Under the pieces are notes generated by a model. The model saw nothing but the letters and a program-made list of their open reading frames with translations, ran no database searches and was not told the origin of the DNA. 64,000 nucleotides of DNA from Molossus alvarezi (taxonomy: Eukaryota > Chordata > Mammalia > Chiroptera > Molossidae): positions 17,196,501 to 17,260,500 of the forward strand of contig CM073886.1 of assembly GCA_037176705.1 (NCBI GenBank). Reading direction: 5' to 3'. Below, piece by piece: positions 56,402 through 64,000 of the stretch; position 1 is the stretch's first letter, and every line of letters begins with the position of its first letter. Both the position numbers and the translations under genes were made by a program.

Positions 56402-56498
56402 GTTCCCGGTGGGCCTTCGTCCTTCACAGGTCTCAGGAGTCAAAGCTGTCTCTCCCTATACCTCTGGCCAGCCACTGGGTAGGTGTTTTTCCAGGGCT
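56006..56498 (-). CDS. ZNF500: ZNF500 SCAN exon (coding 56401-56006)
   Basis: ATG at 56401; 132 codons, ends before donor gtgagg in phase 0. Encodes the full SCAN domain ([20 protein letters not shown] onward to VLVEGLQ). 56402-56498 is 5' UTR after a probable acceptor ccacag. An upstream in-frame ATG at 56443 is possible, but the human match favours 56401. Confidence 0.95.
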
Positions 56499-56629
56499 CT
56501 GTGGACAGATGACAACATCGTTGGGGATGCACTGGGGCTGGATAAAGGCCTGCACCCATAAGCCCATGCCTTGGACCCAGGGCTAACTCACCTTCATTGG
56601 CAAAAGGAAAGGGTTGAAATAAATCAATT

Positions 56630-56790
56630 TATCTCTGCTTCTAACTCCCTGCTAGTTCTCGGGTAAACTACTTAACTTCTCTGGGCCCGACTTTCCTCAT
56701 TTGAAAAGAAGAGATGGTGGTATCATCCACACGCAGGTTGCTGAGAGAACTAAACGGGATGTTTGGAAAGTTTAGCCCAGTGCCTAGAAC
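56630..56790 (+). repeat. MIR fragment
   Basis: Phrases gggtaaactacttaacttctc and cccgactttcctcatttg are MIR core. Adjoins the CpG island. Confidence 0.8.
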
Positions 56791-56799
56791 CGTCAGAGC

Positions 56800-57420
56800 G
56801 CAAGACTCGCCGAGTTTTCATTACGGTTGGCCATTTTGGGATGGGGCCCGTTTGGAAACATGGTGGGAACCAGAGCCGCCTCTGCCCGGGAGGACGCATG
56901 TTCTGTTTCAACCTGAATCCCGATTTCGGGCTTGGTGAGCAAGTCCCTCCATGGGCCCCGCCGGGTACCCCCGAGTGGACAGTCACCATGGCGGTCCCAC
57001 CCGCTCCAGGGTCCTGGGAGGGGTGTGACTCCGGGAGGACTGCTCAGGTCTGGGCAAGTGAGCGGTGGCCGAGGCCGGAGCACAAGCCAGGGCTCTAGAG
57101 CGCACCGCGGGATGGCAGTTAGAGCAGGGACCCCGCGCCCCCGAACTCACCCGCTGCGCTGCGGGCCCTGCAATGTTCGGGGCGCGCCGGGGGCGGCGGG
57201 CTAGGACCGGAGCAGGAACGCGTGCGCTGGGGGTTCGACGAGCTGGCTGACTTGGGTCGCGGATGGGGAGGTAGAGGACCCCAACCGCAGGACGCAGGGC
57301 CAGGATGGATCCGCGCAGGCCATTGGCTGAACGAGCTGTCCAGCTTGGAAACGAGACAGCATGGGCGGGCCTACTGGAAGCATTGGGCGGGGCGTAACAT
57401 TGTCTTCGCGTCATTGGTCG
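56800..57420 (-). promoter_or_regulatory. ZNF500: ZNF500 CpG-island promoter
   Basis: CpG-dense region. A donor gtgagt (complement of 57145-57150) suggests a non-coding exon 1 ending at 57151. NF-Y sites ccattgg (57321) and tcattgg (57411) and GC boxes lie upstream. Confidence 0.8.
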
Positions 57421-57630
57421 AGTCGGCTGTCAAGAATCGTAATAAGTCTGGATAGGCGGGTCTTTGGGTAACGTAGTTCTCGCACCAGTTGTTGAGAGAC
57501 TGTACAAGGCCACGTAGGCGGGCCCGCGAGATGCATTTTGGATAGTCTTGGAACACCTGGTTGACCCGCTGAGAGTATAGGACCGAGGCCGCATAGGTGG
57601 TCCCGCGGGAAGCATTGTGGGTAATTAGTG
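57321..57630 (+). repeat. Four-copy degenerate promoter repeat
   Basis: Units start about 57321, 57411, 57483 and 57554 (periods about 90, 72, 71). Each has CATTGG or CACC(A/T)G, then a GGCGGG-like box (taggcgggcccgcg), and, in three units, GCATT(g/t)(t/g)GG, which resembles the ZNF143 site in reverse (CCCACAATGC). Confidence 0.75.
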
Positions 57631-57689
57631 CCCACTGCCCTGCACCTTTATTGGGTGGCCCTCAGAGAGAGGCTCCGCATCTGGAAGGG

Positions 57690-57890
57690 ACCTTGGAAAG
57701 TTACTTTTTTATTTACATGGTACTTTGTCGGTACCAGGCTCTGTTCTAAGGGCTTTCCTATTATCAACGCGGTGTGTCTTTGAAACAACCCTAGGAGGTG
57801 GGTACTGTTATCCCTATTTTATAGATGAGAAAACATAGGCACAGAGAGGTTCAATGAGGTTGGAAGCCAGACGTCTATCTTAGTTCAACC
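57690..57890 (+). repeat. MIR fragment
   Basis: Phrases ccaggctctgttctaagggc, aggaggtgggtactgttat, tatagatgagaaaacataggc. Confidence 0.85.
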
Positions 57891-57921
57891 CTTTAATTTA
57901 ATTTTAAAAAAATCCACACCC

Positions 57922-58170
57922 GCCCTGGCCGGTTTGGCTCAGCGGTTAGAGCGTCCACCTGCGGTCCGGAGAGACCCGGGTTCGGTTCCCGCTGGGGGCA
58001 TGTACCTCGGTTGCAGTTTGTCCCCGGCCCTGGTTGGTCGTGCGGGTGGCAGCCACTCGATGTGTCCCTTTCGCATCGATGTTTCCCTCTCTCTCTCTTC
58101 CTCTCTCTTCCTCCCACTCTGTCTGTACAAAGAGTGGAGGGGTGTCCTCGGATGAGGATAAAAAAAAAAA
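57922..58170 (+). mobile_element. VES SINE form A
   Basis: Flanked by aatccacacccg at 57910 and 58169; the second flank is shared with the next element. Confidence 0.95.
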
Positions 58171-58375
58171 TCCACACCCGAGGATATCTTTTGTTTTGTT
58201 TCGATGAGAGAGAGAAAGGGAGAGGGAGCCAGAAACATGGATATGAGAGAGAAACATCTATCGCCTACCTTCCGACCAGGTATGGAGCCCAAAATCTGGG
58301 TATGTGCCCTGACTGGGAATCGAACCCAAGACCCTTCCATGCACGGGATAACACTCTAAACACTGACCACACCCA
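58171..58375 (-). mobile_element. VES SINE, reverse copy
   Basis: The body reads tatggagcccaaaatctggg and tgccctgactgggaatcgaa. It meets the previous copy tail to tail. Confidence 0.88.
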
Positions 58376-59821
58376 CCCTTAATTTTAGAGATTGGGAAAT
58401 GACAATCCCAGAAAATTACTTGCTTGGGGCATCTTGGTTATCAATTGCTTATTTATTTCATTTGTTAACCAGCGAATAACTATTGGGATCCAGTTTGTGC
58501 CAAACAGGCATGTGAGCAGAAGGTGATGTAGATGTTCCCTGGTGTCTGGATGGAGCCCGGGGGCAGAGGGATGGGGTGGATCTAGGCACCTGGAGGGCAA
58601 GCAGGTAAAGTATCTTGCTGAGGGTTATGTGCCTAGCACATGGTAAGTAACCCTGACAAAACCACCAGGCAAGTCCTGAGTTTCAGCTCTGGCATCCCCG
58701 ACTTATCCCTTACCCCACCCTCCCACTGACTGCTTTATTTTCTTCCACTCCTACTCTCCATTCTCATGTTTCATTCCCTGCCCCCCTCTACACTGATATC
58801 CAGTTTTTATCATTCCCTGCCCCCTCTACACTGATATCCAGTTTTTATTGTGAGGACACCAGGCAGAACAAGACACTGGGGTGCCTATGACTGATTTCTG
58901 GAGACCACCACTTCCCTGAGTGGAAGGCATCTTTAACGATAGATGCCAGATTTCCAGACTGCCCCAGGCCCCCACAGCCTTGTAGTGGGACTTGAAGAAA
59001 GAGGGCCCATATGTGCCTCAGTTTCTCCTTACAACACCAAGCTACTTGTCAGGAAAGTTGGGATCTTAGGATGAACTACCTCTGGTATGGGTGTGCTGCT
59101 GGGACTACCAAGGTGTGGAGCTCTTTAGAGGACTAGAGCTCAGGTCCAGCACAAGAGGCCCGCCATTCTGTTGGCTTCAGGAAGGTGCGGAAAGGGATCA
59201 TTTGAACAAGTCACAGATGGGTATGTAGCAGGGAAGGAAGAAGAGAATGGACAAAAGTGTAAGTGGGAGGAAAACAGAAGAGGTTGATGGACAGTCTGAG
59301 GGGCAACAGGTTCCATAGGACCGGACAACCACGATCTGGATGCAGAACACACTGGGCTCTGGGGACGCCAGCATTTTGAAAGCTGCTCCACACCTTCGTA
59401 TTTCAAAATGCCTCCTGGTTCGCTGTGTAGCCCTTCCATTTCTTGTCATCTCCTCAAAGCTGCATGTTACAGAAGTTAGCAAGTCTAGGTAGTGACCGCA
59501 CTCTGGCTAATTTAGTCTTAGTCCTCTCCTATCTAAACAGTTTTCAGTGACTGCAGCCAACAGAGATTTAAAGGATACATTTCTATTTTGCCCAGGATTT
59601 CTGTCTTAATTCTATTTTGGAGGGACAAAAACATTCAGTCCATAACTAATATAAACCAGGATGAATTTGGATCTCCATAGGCGTGCACTGAAATCAGTAT
59701 CTCAAATCCTGGCTCCACCACTGATTAACTGAGCAAACCTTCCCTTTGCCTCATCTGTAATGTGGGGACTGTCATAGCTCCAATTTCAGAGCTGACATAC
59801 AGGATTAGATAAGATTATGTT
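58376..59821. other. Intergenic; one small tandem duplication and a MIR patch
   Basis: A 38-39 base unit is doubled at 58772-58847. 59695-59815 is MIR-like (aatcctggctccaccactg, tgcctcatctgtaatgtgg). No gene seen. Confidence 0.5.
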
Positions 59822-60038
59822 GTCCGGCCAGTGGGACTCAGTGGTTGAGTGTCGACCCATGCACCAAGAGGTGGTTGGTTTGATTCCCAGTCAGGACACA
59901 TGCCCAGGTTGTGGACCAAATGCCCAGTGCGGGGCGTGCAGGAGACAGCCAACTGATGTTCTCTTTCATTGATGTTTCTATCTCTCTCCCCCTCTTTTTT
60001 TCTCTCTCCCCAAAAATCAATAAAGAAGAAAAAAAAAG
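59822..60038 (+). mobile_element. VES SINE form B
   Basis: Head tccggccagtgggactcagtgg; tail aaaatcaataaagaagaaaa. Confidence 0.92.
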
Positions 60039-60149
60039 TTTAAACTTTCTCAGAAGACTTGGGTCCTGTACCAAGATTCTCCTTTGATGTGGCCACTCAG
60101 AGCCATAATGCCCCCTCTGGTTTTCTAGACGCAGTGGACAGATCTGCTT

Positions 60150-60199
60150 GCCATATAGTAGGTGCTCAGCCAATATTTGCTGAATGAATAAATGAATGG
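60150..60199 (+). repeat. L2 3' end
   Basis: tagtaggtgctcagccaata and gctgaatgaataaatgaatgg; cut by the following SINE. Confidence 0.75.
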
Positions 60200-60444
60200 A
60201 TTTTTTTTTTTATCCTCACCTAAGGACATTTTTTCATTTTTTGTTCAGATAGAATGGAAGGGAGAGAGAGAGAGAGAAAGAAACATCGCCGTGAAAGGCA
60301 CACACCCAGTGGATGCCACCCACATGACCCAACCAGGGCCGGGGACAAACTGCAACCGAGGTATGTGCCCTTAGTGGGAACCGAACCCGGGTCTCTCTGG
60401 ACCACTGGCCAACGCTCTAACCGTTGAGCCAAACCAGCCAGGGC
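60200..60444 (-). mobile_element. VES SINE form A
   Basis: Target duplication (t)gaatgga(t) on both sides. Confidence 0.94.
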
Positions 60445-60796
60445 TGAATGGATGTGTTTTAGACACTGAAATCTGCTGCCGGACCTTATGACAAACTTGA
60501 TTCCGACAATAACGTAAATGGGAATAAATAGTGCCTATGCCCCACAGGATACTTATTAAGATTAAACGATATAGTATATTAAAATATTTTGCTCTAGAGT
60601 GAAACAGAAGCGCTCAGTAAACATTATTTTTTTTGCTATGATTTCTATTAACAGAAAAGGATAAGGGTGTTTGTTGTGCGATGCTATGAAATCTCTCCTT
60701 GGAATCTGGCTGTGTTTTGGTTCCATTATTCGATTTTAGACAAATGAGAGAATATATAAATTAACAAGAAAGCAGGATATATCCATTGTTTACACC

Positions 60797-61021
60797 TTTT
60801 TTTTATCCTCACCCGAGGACATTTTTTCATTTTTTTGTTCAGATAGAGTGGGAGGGAGAGAGAGAAACATCGAAGTGAAAGGGGCACATCGAGTGCCACC
60901 CGTACGACCAACCAGAGCCGGGGACAAACTGCAACCGAAGTACATGCCCTAAGTGGGAACCAGACCCAGGTCTCTCTGGACCGCAGGCCAACGCTCTAAC
61001 CACTGAGAAAACCGTCCAGGG
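60797..61021 (-). mobile_element. VES SINE form A
   Basis: Flanks ccattgtttacacc and ccactgtttatacc are a diverged target duplication. Confidence 0.93.
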
Positions 61022-61070
61022 CTCCACTGTTTATACCTTGAACCACACAGCATTTGAAACTTTATCTGTC

Positions 61071-61296
61071 TTTTTTTTTTTTTTAATACTTTTTTCTTTC
61101 TTGATTTGAGAGAGAGGAAGGGAGAGGGTGAGGGAGAAAGAAGCATTGATGAGAGAGAACATTGATTGGCCACCTCCTGCATGTCCCCACTGGAGATTTG
61201 GCCCACAACCTGGGCATGTGTCCTGACCAGAAATCGAACCAGCAACCGCTTGGTGCATGGATCGACGCTCAACCAGTGAGCCCAACCGGCCAGGCT
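61071..61296 (-). mobile_element. VES SINE form B
   Basis: Target duplication tgaaactttatctgtctttt, complete on both sides. Confidence 0.95.
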
Positions 61297-61574
61297 GAAA
61301 CTTTATCTGTCTTTTCCCTACAGCCAGCAAGTCAAATGAGAAGCAGATGGGTAAGAACAGTCTTACAAAGCATGATGATTCCTCCAAGGGAGAGTGGTCT
61401 CCAGGATGAAGGCATTGCGGAAAAAGGCTGGAATATTGAAAAGAAGGGGATTCAAAGAGCACCAAGCACGCTCAGAAATCCTCACTCATGGGGATGACAT
61501 GATGTCTGCTAAACTCTCCTGCTTGATGTCAGCCCAGACATAGCTCAGAATGGGGTCAATATTCATATTCTTCT

Positions 61575-61868
61575 CGGGAAAAACAGTGTCTTAGTTGGCT
61601 TGGGCTGCCATGACCAAATACCACAGACTGGGGGGTGCTTAACCAAAGACACTTAATTCTCACAGTTCTGGAGGCCAGTGGGTTTGGTTCCTCCTGGTTA
61701 GAGCTGTTGTCCAGGCTTGTAGATGGCTGCCTTCTGTGTATCCTCACCTTTATCACCTCATTTAACCTTGATTACCTTCTCTAGACCCTATCTCTAGACA
61801 TAGTCACATTGTGAGTTAGAGCTTCAACATGCATTTTTGGGGGGATACAACTGAGTCCATAGCACACA
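61575..61868 (-). mobile_element. MaLR-type LTR fragment
   Basis: Antisense LTR phrases: gtgtcttagttggcttggg, accacagactggggggtgc, cacagttctggaggccagtg, gggggatacaactgagtcc. Confidence 0.75.
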
Positions 61869-62092
61869 GCCAGATCTGCAGACACCACCAGTCCCTGGAA
61901 CAACACAAGATTCTCCTCAGACCACTACCCACTCTGGACCTGGGGTCACCTGCTCAAACACCCACAAGGGCCAGGGAAGAAGGCAAAACTGGGTTTTTGA
62001 CAGAAACACACTTTTTTTGTACACCAAACATTCTGGAATATTGTTGCTTTCCACAAAGACATGTACCCTCTTCCCATTTTTCTTTCTTTCTT

Positions 62093-62336
62093 TTTTTGTT
62101 AATTCTCACCCGAGGATGTTTTTCTATTGATTTTTAGATACAATGGAAGGAAGGGAGGGAGGGAGAGAAACACTGATATGAGAGAGACATGTCAACTGGC
62201 TGCCTCCCACACAACCCCAACCAGGGCTGGGGATCAAACCTGCAACCCAGGTATGTGTCCTTGACTGGAAATCGAACCCATGACGCCTTCGATTCACAGG
62301 CCAGTGCTCTAACTGCTGAGCCAAACCAGCCAGGGC
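62093..62336 (-). mobile_element. VES SINE form A variant
   Basis: Reverse copy ending ccaaaccagccagggc. Confidence 0.92.
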
Positions 62337-62610
62337 TTCCTGTTTTTCTGAAGACATTTCTCTCTTGGTCTTTCTTTTGTATTACCATGTATGAAAGCAA
62401 AGTGAGTGTGGAGAACTTCTACTACAAAAAACGCAGCATGCCAGCATGACGACAGATGGCTGCAGACACAAGGCCTCTGTGTCCGGAACACAGGAAGCAG
62501 TGGGGGATGTAGGCCTCATGCTGCCAGCCAGGTTGATTGTTCCCCAGAACTGATATCTCAATGTTTAGGTGAAAACTCCCAATTCTAAATGTCGACTTAT
62601 AATGGTTTTA

Positions 62611-62821
62611 GCCTGGCCAGTGTGGTTCAGTGGTTAAGCACTGACCCACGAACCAAGAGGTCACCAGTTCAATTCCCGGTCAGGGCACATGCCCAAGTTG
62701 TGCGTCAGATCCCCAGTGGGAGGGCATGCAGGAGGCGGCCAATGGACGTTCTCTTTCATCAACGTTTATCTCTTTCTCCCACTCCCTTCCTCTCTCTCTA
62801 AAAAATAATAAATAAAAAAGG
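62611..62821 (+). mobile_element. VES SINE form B
   Basis: Flanks ggttttag at 62604 and ggttttaaat at 62820. Confidence 0.93.
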
Positions 62822-63006
62822 TTTTAAATCCTGTTTCAAATAGACAAAACACACCAACACATTTCTGGGCTGTGTATGGTGCACAGACATAAAATGATGC
62901 AGGTGGTGATAATGCTCTGAAGAAAAACACAGCAGGGTAAGGGGAGAGTGCTCTTTTAGGTAGAGAATATTTCGACAAAAGGACTATTCATTCACCTGGG
63001 TTCTAC

Positions 63007-63078
63007 CTTGAGGGAAGCCAGCATCTCCTTGGCTTCAGTGCTTTCTTCAAAGTGTTTAGACATGACAGGAGGCCAGAG
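63007..63078 (-). other. Candidate 5' coding exon of an unassigned minus-strand transcript
   Basis: Between an acceptor tatttatcttcccttag and donor gtagaa lies 15 bases, then ATG (63063) and 19 codons, MSKHFEESTEAKEMLASLK, ending in phase 0. I do not recognise the peptide. It is not the SEPTIN12 or ZNF500 start as I recall them. No partner exon was found to its left. Confidence 0.3.
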
Positions 63079-63240
63079 CTAAGGGAAGATAAATAGTCAG
63101 AGGTTAAATGTCCAGCTTCCCCCGCAAAAAATCTGGGCTGAAGCCAACCATGCACAGGAGAGCCAGCCTGTGAGACAGAGATAAACAAGAGAGAGTGGGG
63201 GTGGGGGTGTTAAAAGCATCAGTGGTAAGAGGGGATTCTT

Positions 63241-63438
63241 TCTTTTTTAGTTTTTTTCCCTTTATTGATTTTAGAGAGATAGAAACATTGATGAGAGAGA
63301 ACATTGATTGGCCGCCTCCTGCATGCCTCTCACTGGGGATTGGGCCTACAACCTGGGCATGTGTCCTGGCCAGGAATCAAACCAGCGACCTGTTGGTGCA
63401 TAGGTTGACGCTCAACCACTGAGCCACACTGGCCAGAC
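63241..63438 (-). mobile_element. VES SINE form B
   Basis: Target duplication agaggggattcttt on both sides. Confidence 0.95.
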
Positions 63439-64000
63439 AAGAGGGGATTCTTTGTGAAGGCAGGCCAAGGTGATTAGACATCACCTGAGGGATGCTGGGA
63501 GTTGAGGTACCCAATCAGATACCGAGGTGGAGGCATTCTGGTTACACTGACTTAGCAGGATTCTTGCTAAAACTGGACAATGAAAAGATGAACATGTAAG
63601 CTCAAAAGTCAGGGCCTAGTAGAGAAGAGAGTTCAGAGGAGACCATATAGAGTTTGGTCAAGAAAATAATCTGTGCTACCACTTCCAGGGTAAACAGGCT
63701 CCCTATCCCTGACAGGAAGGAACACTGCTCTTGAGAAGCCGGAAGTCCCCTTTGGGGTTCTCATTTCTAAAGCAGAAGTTGTTCAAGATAAGACTACTAG
63801 AGATGCCAAGTGCCTTTGCCCACCTGTCTAGGAGATAAAGCCTCCTGGGTCAAGGTGTAGCCCTCCCTCCTCAAGCTCCAACCACTTCCAAACCCAGTTG
63901 TTGTCCTGACTGCTTCTTTCTGAAAATAATGGCCACGAATCCCTGAGCACCAGGCAATACATATTTGCATTCCGTTTGTTCTTAATTTAGTAATAATATA
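63439..64000. other. Intergenic, no feature seen
   Basis: No exon of SEPTIN12 or another known neighbour is recognised before the window ends. Confidence 0.4.

Noticed and set aside
55990..56586. Plus-strand frame of 198 codons opposite the SCAN exon
   Set aside because: Antisense shadow of ZNF500; Pro/Ser-rich low complexity.
57371..57635. Minus-strand frames with repeated peptide blocks (YPKCISRARLRGL / YPQCFPRDHLCGL)
   Set aside because: The peptide repeats only mirror the DNA promoter repeat; no start, splice or family evidence for a protein.
57640..64000. Expected SEPTIN12 exons
   Set aside because: No GTPase motif (GQSGLGKST, DTPGFGD) or other septin segment is visible on either strand.

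Overview
This window is nuclear DNA from a bat, most likely a vespertilionid or close yangochiropteran. It carries about 65 copies of a tRNA-derived SINE of the VES type (roughly one per kb, a quarter of the sequence), old mammalian repeats (MIR, L2, MER20, MLT1/MLT2 LTRs, L1) and spliced mammalian genes with CpG-island promoters. Two SINE forms recur. Form A has a head like CCCTGGCCGGTTTGGCTCAG and ends in TCCTCGGGTGAGGAT plus an A tail. Form B has a head like GGCTCAGTGGTTGAGCGTCG and ends in CTCTAAAATCAATAAA plus an A tail.

The gene order matches the human 16p13.3 block ANKS3 - DNAAF8 (C16orf71) - ZNF500, as I recall it. (1) ANKS3 is on the minus strand: nine coding exons between 27588 and 118, with a probable non-coding first exon near 30197-30330. 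Its SAM and coiled-coil exons lie beyond the left edge. (2) DNAAF8 is on the plus strand: eight coding exons from 32376 to 43690. (3) ZNF500 is on the minus strand: five coding exons from 56401 to 46372, with a 3' UTR reaching a poly(A) signal at 45217-45222. ANKS3 and DNAAF8 diverge from one CpG island (about 29880-31050). DNAAF8 and ZNF500 converge tail to tail. ZNF500 starts from a second CpG island (about 56800-57420), next to a four-copy degenerate promoter repeat. From 57.7 to 64 kb I see repeats and one small unassigned exon candidate at 63007-63078. SEPTIN12, next in human, is not reached.

Functionally, ANKS3 belongs to the ANKS6/NEK8/inversin ciliary module, and DNAAF8 to cytoplasmic pre-assembly of axonemal dynein. 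So the shared promoter serves two cilium genes, and an X-box-like (RFX) palindrome lies within it. ZNF500 is a SCAN / degenerate-KRAB / C2H2 nuclear factor.

Splice sites, exon phases and protein matches were read by eye; comparison with human proteins is from memory. No tRNA or rRNA gene, CRISPR array or prokaryotic-type system is present. I found no clear new system. The most interesting items are the promoter repeat at 57321-57630, the tRNA-head-only SINEs, the SINE 3' hairpin, the one-base frame change at the end of DNAAF8, and several transposon insertions with intact target duplications.
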